Below the pieces are notes generated by a model. The model made no database searches. It was not told the origin of the DNA and worked only from the letters and a program-made list of their open reading frames with translations. Shown here piece by piece: positions 53,549 through 62,527 of a DNA stretch of 64,000 nt. The stretch is from Luteibacter aegosomaticola. GTDB lineage: Bacteria > Pseudomonadota > Gammaproteobacteria > Xanthomonadales > Rhodanobacteraceae. The stretch covers positions 4,558,501-4,622,500 of the forward strand of contig NZ_CP095741.1 of assembly GCF_023078475.1 (NCBI RefSeq). Reading direction: 5' to 3'. Position 1 is the stretch's first letter. Each line of letters starts with the position of its first letter. The position numbers were made by a program, and so were the translations under genes.

Positions 53549-54291
53549 AGCAGCAGGGCTAGCAGGGTGGCGGCTTCGGTCATTTCTACCAGGGCGCCGG
53601 CGGTGTCGCCGGTGAAGCCGTGGATGCGTTTTAGCGTGGCGCAGCGCCAGAGGTAGCCGGTGATGAAGGCGGCGACTAGTGCTTTGAGGCCGGTGGTGCC
53701 GAAGGCTAGGGGTGCGGCGATCGTCAGGATCAGGGCGATGCGGCAGCCGAGGGCGGGAGCGCCGCGTAAGGGGGCGCCGAGGCCGTTTTCGCGGACGTAG
53801 GGGGTGGTCAGGAAGAGGGCTACGAGGGAGCCTCTCGCTAGCAGGGGTGGGAGGATTAGGGGCCAGGGGAAGTCGGCGCTTCGGTTGATCGCGAGCAAGC
53901 TCGCTCCTACAAGAGCCGATAGCGTCGTGAACTTGAGGAGGGTGACCAGGATCAGGGACATCACGCCGGCGGGGCCGCAGCGTGGGTCCTTCATGATTTG
54001 AAGGGTGCGTTCGCGGTCGCCCATGCCGCCGATCCAGGCGTCGGCGCTGTCGGCCAGGCCGTCGAGGTGGAGCGCGCCGGTGATGATGACCCATAGGGTG
54101 ACCATTACCGCGGCGGCGGGTAGCGACGGCATGTGCCGCAGGCACCAGGCCGCGAGTACGAAGAGGGCGCCCAGTACGAGGCCCACGAACGGGTACCACT
54201 TCAGCGAGGCGGCCTGCGCGCGCACGTCCCACGCGACCTTCGGCATGGGTAGCCGGGTGAGAAAGCCGAAGGCGATGGCCAGACCGCGCAT
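53545..54291 (-). CDS. cobS: Adenosylcobinamide-GDP ribazoletransferase
   Basis: The 248-residue membrane enzyme has FLTRLPMP near the N-terminus, LHLDGLADSADAW (metal site) and ERTLQIMKDPRCGPAGV. It joins adenosylcobinamide-GDP with alpha-ribazole to give cobalamin. SALVGASLLAINRS in the middle is the translation of a REP element (53886-53909). The ATG overlaps the cobC stop by one base. Last gene of the B12 operon. Confidence 0.94.
   Translation of the reverse strand: MRGLAIAFGFLTRLPMPKVAWDVRAQAASLKWYPFVGLVLGALFVLAAWCLRHMPSLPAAAVMVTLWVIITGALHLDGLADSADAWIGGMGDRERTLQIMKDPRCGPAGVMSLILVTLLKFTTLSALVGASLLAINRSADFPWPLILPPLLARGSLVALFLTTPYVRENGLGAPLRGAPALGCRIALILTIAAPLAFGTTGLKALVAAFITGYLWRCATLKRIHGFTGDTAGALVEMTEAATLLALLL
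53886..53909. repeat. REP element inside cobS
   Basis: GATCGCGAGCAAGCTCGCTC CTAC is translated in frame between two membrane segments. Confidence 0.8.
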
Positions 54292-54830
54292 TACGTGTTC
54301 CAGGTGATGGCGTGCAGTGAGGCGTGCGGCACGTCGATGCCTGCCATGTCGCCGAAGGGACGGTGTTCCGCCGCGCAGCGTAGCAGGCGGATGGCGCCAC
54401 CGTGGGTGACGACGAGGACGCGCGCATCACGCGCCTCGATCGCCACCTCGTCCATGCCCGCGGCGAGACGCGCGCGGAACGTCTCGAACGTTTCGGCACC
54501 CGGCGGCGGATTCGCCACTGGATCGGCCCAGAAGCGGCCGAGTGCATCGCCCTGCTCTTCCGCGAGCGTCTCGATGGGCACGCCCTGCCAGTCACCGAAG
54601 TGATATTCGGCGAGACGCGCATCGAGGCGCAGCGGCAACCCGCGTGCGCTAGCCAGTTCTTCTGCGAAGCGCGCACAGCGCGCCATCGACGAGGACACGA
54701 TGCGGTCCCACGTCTGCCCTTCCACCGCGGCGCGCAACTGCATCCAACCGAGCTCCGTCAGCGGATCGTCCAATTGGCCGCGATAGCTGCGTTGCCCGGT
54801 GTCGCCGTGGCGAAGCAGATCGATGCTCAT
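54291..54830 (-). CDS. cobC: Alpha-ribazole-5'-phosphate phosphatase
   Basis: The 179-residue histidine phosphatase has LLRHGDT (phospho-His), [21 protein letters not shown] and VVTHGGAIR. It lies between cobT and cobS and overlaps both, so it probably dephosphorylates alpha-ribazole-5-phosphate or the final cobalamin-5-phosphate. ATG 54830 is chosen to begin at MSIDLLRHG. Confidence 0.88.
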   Translation of the reverse strand: MSIDLLRHGDTGQRSYRGQLDDPLTELGWMQLRAAVEGQTWDRIVSSSMARCARFAEELASARGLPLRLDARLAEYHFGDWQGVPIETLAEEQGDALGRFWADPVANPPPGAETFETFRARLAAGMDEVAIEARDARVLVVTHGGAIRLLRCAAEHRPFGDMAGIDVPHASLHAITWNT

Positions 54831-55870
54831 GCCTCCGAGACTCCGGCTTCCGCGAATGTCGCCATGGAACCGTGTAGCGTGCAGGCCATGCGCAGCAGGG
54901 GCACGGCGACAGCAGCACCGCTCGCTTCGCCAAGGCGCATGTGCAGGTCGAGCAGCGGTTCGGCCTGCAGGGCGTCGAGCACGCGGCCGTGGCCACGTTC
55001 GTGGGAACGATGGGCGAAGATCATCCAGGGCCGTGCGTCCGGGCGCAGTGCCACGGCCGCGAGCGCGGCGGTGCTCGTGATGAATCCATCGATCAGTACA
55101 GGCATACCGCACTGCGCGGCGGCCACGTAAGCACCCGCGAGCGCGGCGATCTCAAAGCCACCCAGGCAACGCAGTTTCTCGCGCGCGGAGTCGGCGCCGG
55201 CGTGCGTGCGCAGTGCATCGCCGATCACGATGGCCTTGTGTGCTACGCCTTGCTTATCCAGGCCGGTGCCCGGGCCGGCCAGCGTCTCAGGCTTCTCGCC
55301 GAGCAACGCACACGCCAGCGCACTCGCTGCCGTCGTGTTGCCGATGCCCATGTCGCCGCCAATAAAGAGCTCAGCGCCATCCGCCGAAGCGCGCGCAACG
55401 CTGCGCACGCCCGCATCGAGCGCCGCATCCAGTTCGTCGTCGGTCATCGCAGGCACGTGGCGCAGGTTCGCCGTGGACGATGCAATCACTTCACGGCGTA
55501 CGCCTTCGATCTCGCCCGGATCGTTCACCGTACCGAGGTTCACCACATCGAGCGTGGCGCCAAGCTCGCGCGCCAACACGGCGATGGCCGCGCCACCCCC
55601 TGCAAAGTTACGCAGCATTTCGCCGGTCACGGCCTGCGGGAATGCCGAGATGCCTTCGGCGGCCACGCCATGGTCACCCGCGAACACGGCGATGTGCACC
55701 TTGTCGACACGCGGGCGCTTGCGCGACTGCAGCGACGCCAGCTGGATCGCCAGCGCTTCGAGCCTGCCCAGCGAGCCCGGGGGCTTCGTCAGTGTGTCCT
55801 GGCGCTCGGCCGCGGCCGCCGCGGCGGCGCTATCGGGGATACGGCAGGGCACCGTCATCCAGCGTTTCAT
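54827..55870 (-). CDS. cobT: Nicotinate-nucleotide-dimethylbenzimidazole phosphoribosyltransferase
   Basis: The 347-residue protein has [38 protein letters not shown] and [11 protein letters not shown] with the catalytic Glu. It makes alpha-ribazole-5-phosphate from dimethylbenzimidazole, the lower ligand. It is bounded by 4-base overlaps with cobU and cobC. Confidence 0.96.
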   Translation of the reverse strand: MKRWMTVPCRIPDSAAAAAAAERQDTLTKPPGSLGRLEALAIQLASLQSRKRPRVDKVHIAVFAGDHGVAAEGISAFPQAVTGEMLRNFAGGGAAIAVLARELGATLDVVNLGTVNDPGEIEGVRREVIASSTANLRHVPAMTDDELDAALDAGVRSVARASADGAELFIGGDMGIGNTTAASALACALLGEKPETLAGPGTGLDKQGVAHKAIVIGDALRTHAGADSAREKLRCLGGFEIAALAGAYVAAAQCGMPVLIDGFITSTAALAAVALRPDARPWMIFAHRSHERGHGRVLDALQAEPLLDLHMRLGEASGAAVAVPLLRMACTLHGSMATFAEAGVSEA

Positions 55871-56388
55871 GGCAACGTTCCTTTCATCACGAGGGGGAGC
55901 CCGGCGGCCACGAACACGACACGTTCGCAGGCCACCGCGAGGGATTGGTGGAGACGGCCGGCTTCGTCGACAAAACGGCGCGTGAGCGCGCCCATCGGGG
56001 TGATGCCGAGGCCGACTTCGTTGCTGACCATAACGAGGTCGTGCTGCATGGCGTTGACCGCATCGAGTAGCGCGGCGTGCTCGCTTGCGAAATGTAGGCC
56101 ATCATCGATGCCCAGTGCGTTTGAGAGCCACAGCGTGAGGCAGTCGATGAGCACGAGCCGATCCGATGCGGCGTGGGTACGCAACGCGTTGGCCAAGGCG
56201 AGTGGTTCTTCGACGGAAAGCCATTCGACAGGCCTGCGTTCGCGATGGTGCGCGATGCGCTCGGCCATTTCACCATCGAGTGCCTGTGCCGTGGCGATGT
56301 AGACGACGTCCTTGCCGGACTCACGAGCCAGCTTTTCCGCAAGCGCGCTCTTGCCCGAACGTGCGCCACCGAGGATCAGGGTTTTCAT
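55867..56388 (-). CDS. cobU: Adenosylcobinamide kinase/guanylyltransferase
   Basis: The 173-residue bifunctional enzyme has the P-loop [15 protein letters not shown] (nucleotide acceptor His) and [11 protein letters not shown]. It activates adenosylcobinamide with GTP. ATG 56388 ([12 protein letters not shown]) overlaps the cobQ stop. Confidence 0.95.
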   Translation of the reverse strand: MKTLILGGARSGKSALAEKLARESGKDVVYIATAQALDGEMAERIAHHRERRPVEWLSVEEPLALANALRTHAASDRLVLIDCLTLWLSNALGIDDGLHFASEHAALLDAVNAMQHDLVMVSNEVGLGITPMGALTRRFVDEAGRLHQSLAVACERVVFVAAGLPLVMKGTLP

Positions 56389-57932
56389 GCGTTGATTCCA
56401 AACCACGCGTGGAGGCGGGCGGTGTCCATGTGCGCGTCGATCGTGTCGGCAAGGCGATCGATCGAGGCATCGCGCAGGGCGTCGATATCGAGGGGCACGG
56501 CATCAGTCACACCCACCCTTTGCAGCAGCGCGGCAAGCGCCTCGGGATGATCAAATATCCCGTGGAGATAGGTACCCATCACAAGCCCATCCCCCGAAAC
56601 AGCACCATCGCTGTAGGAGCCCACCCTGTGGGCGACATCTTTTCGCGAAAGCCCTACAGAGCCCTTGGCGTCATCGCGAACGGCGTCGCCCACAGGGTGG
56701 GCTCCTACAACGGTCGTTAGCGGGTTTTTCAGGGCGGGACCGGTGGATAGGCCGCAGTGGATTTCGTAGCCGGTGACGGTTGCGGCTTCTCCGTGCAGTG
56801 TGCCGGTGACGCGGCGGAGCTGTTTCTCCGGCGTCATCACAGTTTCTATGTCGAGCAGGCCGAGGCCATCGGTGGAACCGGCCGGGCCTTCGATGCCGTC
56901 TGGATCGTGGACGGCCCGGCCTAGCATCTGGAAGCCACCGCAGATACCGATGACATGCCCCCCGTAGCGCACGTGGCGCTGGATCGCCTTATCCCAGCCG
57001 CGTTCGCGCAGCCACGCCAGGTCAGCGCGGGTCGACTTGGATCCGGGGAGGACGATCAGGTCGCAAGGCGGGAACGCGTCTCCCGGACCGACAAAGAAGC
57101 ACTCGACATCGGGGTGGGCACGCAGCGCATCAAAGTCGTTGTGGTTGCTGATGCGCGGGAAGGCCGGTACCGCGACACGCAGGCGGGCATCGTCGCGCTT
57201 GGCGTACGTGCGGGGAAGCGCATCTTCGGCTTCCAAAATCAGGCCGTGCAGGTAAGGCAGGACGCCTAACACCGGCTTGCCGGTTTCGCGCTCCAGCCAA
57301 TCCAGTCCTGGCTGCAGTAATGCGATATCGCCGCGGAACCGGTTGATGACGAAACCCACGATGCGTTCCCGCTCACTCGGCGAGAGGACCGCAAGCGTTC
57401 CGACCAGATGCGCGAAGACGCCACCGCGGTCGATATCGGCAACGAGGATCACCGGACAATCGACCGCCTCGGCGTAACCCATGTTCGCGATGTCGCGATC
57501 ACGCAGGTTCACCTCCGCCGGACTACCCGCACCCTCGACCACGATGGCGTCGTAGGCGGCCGACAGACGCGCATGCGAAGCGAGCACCGCCTCCATCGCC
57601 ACGCGCTTGTACGCGTGGTAGCCCACTGCATCCATATTGCCCACGGGATGGCCGTGCACGATCACTTGTGCGCCGGTGTCGCTGTTCGGTTTCAGCAGCA
57701 CGGGATTGAAGTCGGTGTGCGGCGGCACGCCGGCGGCCTGCGCCTGCACCGCCTGCGCGCGGCCGATCTCGCCGCCATCGATGGTGACCGCGGCGTTCAA
57801 GGCCATGTTCTGCGGCTTGAACGGCGCGACACGCACACCACGACGTGCGAGCCAGCGGCATAGCGCGGCCACGACCGTGCTTTTACCGGCATCTGATGTG
57901 CAGCCTTGAACCATGAGCACGCGCGCGGTCAT
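56385..57932 (-). CDS. cobQ: Adenosylcobyric acid synthase
   Basis: The 515-residue protein has an N-terminal BioD-like domain ([23 protein letters not shown]) and a class I glutamine amidotransferase domain ([10 protein letters not shown] with Cys, YLHGIFD with His). It amidates corrinoid side chains. After ALKNPLT, about 32 residues ([20 protein letters not shown]...) come from an inverted REP pair and are absent from normal CobQ, yet the frame continues to conserved [10 protein letters not shown]. Confidence 0.94.
   Translation of the reverse strand: MTARVLMVQGCTSDAGKSTVVAALCRWLARRGVRVAPFKPQNMALNAAVTIDGGEIGRAQAVQAQAAGVPPHTDFNPVLLKPNSDTGAQVIVHGHPVGNMDAVGYHAYKRVAMEAVLASHARLSAAYDAIVVEGAGSPAEVNLRDRDIANMGYAEAVDCPVILVADIDRGGVFAHLVGTLAVLSPSERERIVGFVINRFRGDIALLQPGLDWLERETGKPVLGVLPYLHGLILEAEDALPRTYAKRDDARLRVAVPAFPRISNHNDFDALRAHPDVECFFVGPGDAFPPCDLIVLPGSKSTRADLAWLRERGWDKAIQRHVRYGGHVIGICGGFQMLGRAVHDPDGIEGPAGSTDGLGLLDIETVMTPEKQLRRVTGTLHGEAATVTGYEIHCGLSTGPALKNPLTTVVGAHPVGDAVRDDAKGSVGLSRKDVAHRVGSYSDGAVSGDGLVMGTYLHGIFDHPEALAALLQRVGVTDAVPLDIDALRDASIDRLADTIDAHMDTARLHAWFGINA
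56613..56708. repeat. Inverted REP pair inside cobQ
   Basis: It is a full two-copy element with a 96-base span, in frame, located between two conserved segments of the amidotransferase domain. Confidence 0.88.
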
Positions 57933-59023
57933 GCGAGCACCTCGCGCAGCGCCTCGGCCAGGCGCGCACGCGCGATGGCATCCGGCGGAAGGCCGAAGCG
58001 AAGACCGCTGGGCTCCGTGAAAAGACGCACGAGGATCCCGCGCGCGGCGAGTCCACGGTGGATATCCGCGGCATCGGCGTGTCGGCAGTACTGGAACAAA
58101 TCCGTTCCTCCGCTGGGTGGCAGGCCTGCTTCCGCCAGCGTAGCGGCGAGCGCCTCGCTTTCGTTGGGCAGCCGGTCACGCATGGCGGCATGCCACGCGG
58201 TATCACTCAGTGCCTGGGTCACGGCAAAGCGCGTGGGACCGCTGAGCGACCATGGGCCGAGCTGCTCGCGCAGGGCCTCGAGCAGGGCCGGCCACGCAGC
58301 AACGAATCCAGCGCGCGCACCCGCAAGCCCGAAGAATTTACCAATGGAACGAAGCAGGATGAGTCCTTCGCGCGGCCGAAGGAAGAGCTCCGGCCGCGTA
58401 TCGCCGAATGCCTCGTCGACGATGATCCACGGCTCCGCCCCTCCTTCCCCGCGCTGTCGCGCGCTCGGCTCTTGTGGGAGCGCGCTTGCGGGCGATGGGC
58501 CAGAGCCAAGAGCCGCAGAACCTGTGGCGTTGTCGCGAAAAGATGTCGCGCCCGAGCGCGCTCCTACAAGGGGGGCGGCGATCGCGTGGTTCGCGGTCGG
58601 GATGCGTTCGGCCGTTGGATTGTTGGGCGAGATGAATACCGCGACGTCGAATTCGGCGGCTCGGGCAAGCAGCTCTTCCATCGGAAGCAGCGTGACGTCG
58701 TGGCCTGCTTCCCGCCATGCGTGGGCGTGTTCGGCGTAGCCGGGGGACTGCACGGCCACGCGCGAGCGAGGGCGGAGGCGTGGCAGGGCCTGGATCGCCG
58801 CTTGCGTACCGGCAACGGGTAACAGGTGTTCGCAGCCGTAGTACGCGCGTGCGGCTTCGAGCAGGCCATCTTCATCCTCCGGAAGGCGGTGCCACGCTTC
58901 CGCAGGGATCGGCGGCACCGGCCACGGGTGCGGGCTCAGGCCCGTGGAGAGATCGAGCCACGCCTCGCGTGGAATGCCGTATTCCGCAACGGCACGGGCC
59001 AGGCGGCCGCCGTGTTCAAGCAT
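57929..59023 (-). CDS. cobD: Threonine-phosphate decarboxylase (CobD type)
   Basis: The 364-residue PLP enzyme has [32 protein letters not shown] and the PLP lysine in [15 protein letters not shown]. It makes aminopropanol phosphate for the nucleotide loop. After HAIAAPL, about 38 residues ([16 protein letters not shown]...) come from an inverted REP pair; the frame resumes at [10 protein letters not shown]. It overlaps cobQ by 4 and cbiB by 8 bases. Confidence 0.92.
   Translation of the reverse strand: MLEHGGRLARAVAEYGIPREAWLDLSTGLSPHPWPVPPIPAEAWHRLPEDEDGLLEAARAYYGCEHLLPVAGTQAAIQALPRLRPRSRVAVQSPGYAEHAHAWREAGHDVTLLPMEELLARAAEFDVAVFISPNNPTAERIPTANHAIAAPLVGARSGATSFRDNATGSAALGSGPSPASALPQEPSARQRGEGGAEPWIIVDEAFGDTRPELFLRPREGLILLRSIGKFFGLAGARAGFVAAWPALLEALREQLGPWSLSGPTRFAVTQALSDTAWHAAMRDRLPNESEALAATLAEAGLPPSGGTDLFQYCRHADAADIHRGLAARGILVRLFTEPSGLRFGLPPDAIARARLAEALREVLA
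58474..58567. repeat. Inverted REP pair inside cobD
   Basis: It lies between the substrate-binding NNPT and the metal-like VDEAF segments of the PLP fold, where other family members have a loop. Confidence 0.86.
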
Positions 59024-59987
59024 GTGCAGCCACTCCCATCAGCAGTGCCGCCACGAGCCAGCCGATGACGCCGCGATCGACAAGGCGCAACGCGGTGCGA
59101 ATGCTGGACGCGTCCGGCGTATCGCCTTGACCCAATACAGGCCGGTCCTGCCACTCGCCGTGATACGGCGCGGGGCCACCTAGCTCGACATGCAAAGCCC
59201 CTGCCCCAGCGGCCATCACCGGGCCGGCGTTTGGGCTCTTCCAACGCGGTGCCTGCTCGCGCCAGCAACGCAGGGCGATATCGAATCGGCCGGCCAGCGC
59301 ATAACTCAGTGCCGTGAGCCGTGCCGGGACATAGCCGAGCACATCATCGATACGTGCGGCGGCCCAGCCGAAGTGGAGGTAGCGCGGTGTGCGGTAACCC
59401 CACATGGCATCGAGGGTGTTGGCCAGGCGGAACAGCATGGCGCCTGGACCGCCGAGCAGTGCAAACCAGAACAGCGCGCCGAAGACCGCGTCGTGGCCAT
59501 TCTCCAGTACGGACTCCGTTGCCGCGCCTGCCACCTGCGATGCGTTCAGGACGCCCGTATCGCGGCTCACCATCCAGCCCACGGCGACGCGTGCCGCATC
59601 GAGATCGTTTGCATCCAGGGCCTCGGCAATGGGGCGAGCGTGCTCGCCAAGGCTGCGGCGGCCGATCGCGGCGTAGAGCACGAGGGTGTCGATGCAGAAC
59701 GCTGTCCATGGAGGAAGTATGGAACGTAGGGCGAGCAGCACGGCCAGGGGGAGCAGGACCGCCAGGGACCATGCTGCGATGCCGGTGATGCGGCGGCGGG
59801 GATCGCGTGCAAGCACGCTCCTACAGGGGGGCGCGGTATCCGTGGAGGGTGTGGCTTCGGTGGGATTGAGGCGGCGCTCTATCGCGGACGCGTAGCGGCC
59901 GAAGGCGACGAGGGGGTGGAACCGTTTGGGTTCGCCGAGTAGCGCGTCGAGCACGACAGCGAGCAGCATGGCCAGCGCGGTGCTCAC
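59016..59987 (-). CDS. cbiB: Adenosylcobinamide-phosphate synthase
   Basis: The 323-residue membrane protein has the family segments [32 protein letters not shown] and [19 protein letters not shown], and [20 protein letters not shown]. It attaches aminopropanol phosphate to cobyrate. [13 protein letters not shown] near residue 60 is REP-derived. A 4-base overlap with cbiA is present. Confidence 0.93.
   Translation of the reverse strand: MSTALAMLLAVVLDALLGEPKRFHPLVAFGRYASAIERRLNPTEATPSTDTAPPCRSVLARDPRRRITGIAAWSLAVLLPLAVLLALRSILPPWTAFCIDTLVLYAAIGRRSLGEHARPIAEALDANDLDAARVAVGWMVSRDTGVLNASQVAGAATESVLENGHDAVFGALFWFALLGGPGAMLFRLANTLDAMWGYRTPRYLHFGWAAARIDDVLGYVPARLTALSYALAGRFDIALRCWREQAPRWKSPNAGPVMAAGAGALHVELGGPAPYHGEWQDRPVLGQGDTPDASSIRTALRLVDRGVIGWLVAALLMGVAAHA
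59801..59824. repeat. REP element inside cbiB
   Basis: GATCGCGTGCAAGCACGCTC CTAC is translated as RSVLARDP just before the first long membrane helix. Confidence 0.82.
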
Positions 59988-61300
59988 GGCAGGAACAGGC
60001 GTGCCGCGGCGTCGGGGTTCGACGGGAAATAGAAATGAACAAAGCTCGCTGTCATCCGCTGGCGGCGATATACCGCCTCGGAGGTGGGGCCACCATTCGG
60101 ATTCGTTGCCATCGCAAGCGGCTCAGCATCGATGGCTGCGCGCGCATAGTGGAACGAGTGCCCACGCAGCTCGCCCTCCGGCAGCGCTACGCCTTGCATA
60201 CCGAGTGCGGCCATACGCGTCTGCATCGCCGCCGTTCCACGCAGCAGGCCAGCCATGGCAGCACCATGGCCCTCGCGATCGGAGAGGGCGTCCAGGGCGT
60301 AGAGCAAACCGCCGCATTCGGCGAGCAGCGGGCGGCCCGTATCCACGTGTGCGTGGAGCGCCGCGCGCAGGTCCGTACGGGCGGCGAGCGTATCGAGATG
60401 GAGTTCCGGGTACCCACCGGGTAGCCAGACGGCGTCACAGGCCGGCAGCGCGTCGCCCGCGAGCGGAGAGAAATAGACGACCTCTGCACCCGCCTGGCGC
60501 AGGACATCGACGTTCGCGGGATAGATGAAGGCGAAGGCAGCGTCGCGTGCGACGGCGATGCGCTTGCCGTTGAGCGAGGCACCCGCGGAAGCATGCGTGA
60601 CGGGTGCGAAGGGAACCGGTGGCGGCAACGCCAGGTCGCTGTGTTCCGCCAGAGCATCGGCCAGGGCGTCCAGGCGATCGTCGAGGTCGGCGAGTTCGTC
60701 GGCGGAGACGAGGCCGAGGTGGCGTTCGGGGAGGGTGAAAGGTTTTGCTCCGGACGGATCGCGCGCAAGCGCGCTCCTACGGAGGTGGCCGTGCCATGTG
60801 AGGTTTGGGGGGAGGCTCTCGCGCAGCAGCTTTGCGTGGTAGTCGCTGCCTACGCGGTTGGCGAGGACGCCGTGGACGGTGACGTCATGCCGGTACGTGG
60901 CCAGGCCGTGGGCGAGTGCACCGAAGGTCTGGGCCATGGCCGAGCCGTCGATGACCGCGAGAACGGGGAGCCCGAACCGTGCGGCCAGATCGGCGCTGGA
61001 TGGCGAGCCATCGAAGAGCCCCATCACGCCTTCCACGAGGATCAGGTCCGCTTCGCCAGCCGCCTCGTAGAGGCGCGCACGGACGTCATCCTCGCCGCCC
61101 ATCCACGCATCGAGCTGGTAGACCGGCGCACCGCTGGCACGGGCCAGGATCATCGGGTCGAGGAAATCCGGCCCCGTCTTGAACACCCGCACCCGTCGGC
61201 CCAGGCGTGCGTGTGCACGTGCCAGCGCCGCTGTCACACTGGTCTTGCCCTGCCCCGATGCAGGCGCGGACACCAGCAGCGCGGGGCACGCGCGGATCAC
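59984..61300 (-). CDS. cbiA: Cobyrinic acid a,c-diamide synthase
   Basis: The 438-residue protein has [15 protein letters not shown] (P-loop), [10 protein letters not shown], and the class I amidotransferase Cys in [12 protein letters not shown]. It amidates the a and c side chains, using glutamine. [13 protein letters not shown] near residue 175 is REP-derived. No corrin-ring genes lie nearby, so it may process salvaged or imported cobyrinate-type corrinoids. Confidence 0.93.
   Translation of the reverse strand: MIRACPALLVSAPASGQGKTSVTAALARAHARLGRRVRVFKTGPDFLDPMILARASGAPVYQLDAWMGGEDDVRARLYEAAGEADLILVEGVMGLFDGSPSSADLAARFGLPVLAVIDGSAMAQTFGALAHGLATYRHDVTVHGVLANRVGSDYHAKLLRESLPPNLTWHGHLRRSALARDPSGAKPFTLPERHLGLVSADELADLDDRLDALADALAEHSDLALPPPVPFAPVTHASAGASLNGKRIAVARDAAFAFIYPANVDVLRQAGAEVVYFSPLAGDALPACDAVWLPGGYPELHLDTLAARTDLRAALHAHVDTGRPLLAECGGLLYALDALSDREGHGAAMAGLLRGTAAMQTRMAALGMQGVALPEGELRGHSFHYARAAIDAEPLAMATNPNGGPTSEAVYRRQRMTASFVHFYFPSNPDAAARLFLP
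60757..60780. repeat. REP element inside cbiA
   Basis: GATCGCGCGCAAGCGCGCTC CTAC is read in frame between GHL and the conserved PERHLGLV segment. Confidence 0.82.
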
Positions 61301-61926
61301 AGTTCGATGCCCTTCTGGGCTTTGATACCCGCCTGGAACGCGTGTTTCACCACGCGCATCTCGGTCACCGTATCGGCAATCGCAACCAGTTCATCCGGCG
61401 CGCCACGGCCAGTGATCGCTACATGCTGGCGTTCGGGCCGGGCGAGCAGTACCGCCAGCACGCGATCCAAAGGGATATAACCCTTTACCAGCGCGATATT
61501 CAGCTCATCAAGCAAGACGTAATCGTAAGTGGCATCACCAAGCATGCGCTCGGCGACGCCCCAGGCAGCCATGGCCGCGGCGATATCCCGCTCACGGTCC
61601 TGGGTTTCCCAGGTGAAGCCCTCGCCCATCACGTGGTAATCCAGCTCATCGCCCTCGAACCGGCGGAAGAAGGCCTCCTCCCCCGTGGAGAAGCTACCTT
61701 TGATGAACTGTACGACACCGCAGCGGAAGCCGTGGCCCAGCGAGCGCGCCAGCATGCCGAAACCCGACGAGCTCTTGCCCTTGCCGTTGCCGGTATTCAC
61801 CACCAGCACGCCACGATCGATCGTGGCGCGGGCGATCCGCCGATCCACCAGTTCCTTCTTCCGCTGGGCGCGGTCCCGATAGCGCGACGCCTCATCCATG
61901 TCGCGCCATTCGGGCTTGTCGGTCAT
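61297..61926 (-). CDS. cobO: Cob(I)yrinic acid a,c-diamide adenosyltransferase
   Basis: The 209-residue BtuR/CobO protein has the P-loop NTGNGKGKSSS, RSLGHGFRCGVVQFIKG and LDELNIALVKGY. It adds the adenosyl ligand to cobalt. It overlaps btuM and cbiA by 4 bases each. Confidence 0.95.
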   Translation of the reverse strand: MTDKPEWRDMDEASRYRDRAQRKKELVDRRIARATIDRGVLVVNTGNGKGKSSSGFGMLARSLGHGFRCGVVQFIKGSFSTGEEAFFRRFEGDELDYHVMGEGFTWETQDRERDIAAAMAAWGVAERMLGDATYDYVLLDELNIALVKGYIPLDRVLAVLLARPERQHVAITGRGAPDELVAIADTVTEMRVVKHAFQAGIKAQKGIEL

Positions 61927-62504
61927 ACGTGTGCTGCCCCGCGGCCGCCTTCACGCGGCACGAAGCGGGCGACCACGGCATGCACCACCTGCGCCGCCAG
62001 CACGTACGCCGCCGCGGCACGCACGAACAGCGGAGCCCACTGCATGAACCGGGCGACGTATTCCGACATGTGCGGGTTCGTGTAACGGCCGCCCAGCCAG
62101 TAGAAAGCGCCGTTCGACACGGCATAGCTCAGCGTGGCGCACACCACGATGCCGAGGAACACCAGGCCATGCGAACGCAGCGAGCCATCGAAACGCGGCG
62201 CCAGCAGGCGGCCGCCGTACCAGAGCACGGCGTACGCGAGGGGCATGAAGGAGTACGCGACCGTGATGCAGAAAGCGCTCACGCCCGCATAGCTCACCGA
62301 GTACCAGTCGATCAACACGGACAAGACCACGAAGCCGATGAAGGCCAGGTGCTTGCGCAGGTAGATGCCACCCAGGAAGAACAACGCCATGGATGCATCA
62401 GGCAGATGCAGCATGTCGCCGAAGTGGTGGAAGCGGGTACCGATCATGATCACCGCGAACAAGGCGGCGATAGCAGCAAACGCGGGACGGGAAAGCGGTT
62501 TCAT
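61923..62504 (-). CDS. btuM: BtuM-like cobalamin ECF transporter S component
   Basis: The 193-residue protein has six hydrophobic helices (PAFAAIAALFAVIMIG, PDASMALFFLGGIYL, LVFLGIVVCATLSYAVS). Cys79 lies in SAFCITVAYSF. BtuM proteins are solitary Group II ECF S components for cobalamin, and the Thiobacillus denitrificans protein uses Cys80 to remove cyanide from cyanocobalamin; the near-equal position supports the call. It is between btuB and cobO, which fits B12 uptake. ATG 62504 is used; an upstream frame overlaps btuB. Confidence 0.82.
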   Translation of the reverse strand: MKPLSRPAFAAIAALFAVIMIGTRFHHFGDMLHLPDASMALFFLGGIYLRKHLAFIGFVVLSVLIDWYSVSYAGVSAFCITVAYSFMPLAYAVLWYGGRLLAPRFDGSLRSHGLVFLGIVVCATLSYAVSNGAFYWLGGRYTNPHMSEYVARFMQWAPLFVRAAAAYVLAAQVVHAVVARFVPREGGRGAAHV

Positions 62505-62527
62505 CGGGGTTTCCTCCGTAGGGCGGA

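Noticed and set aside
62505..62527. Cobalamin riboswitch between btuB and btuM
   Set aside because: The gap is only 23 bases; a riboswitch would lie upstream of btuB, outside the window.
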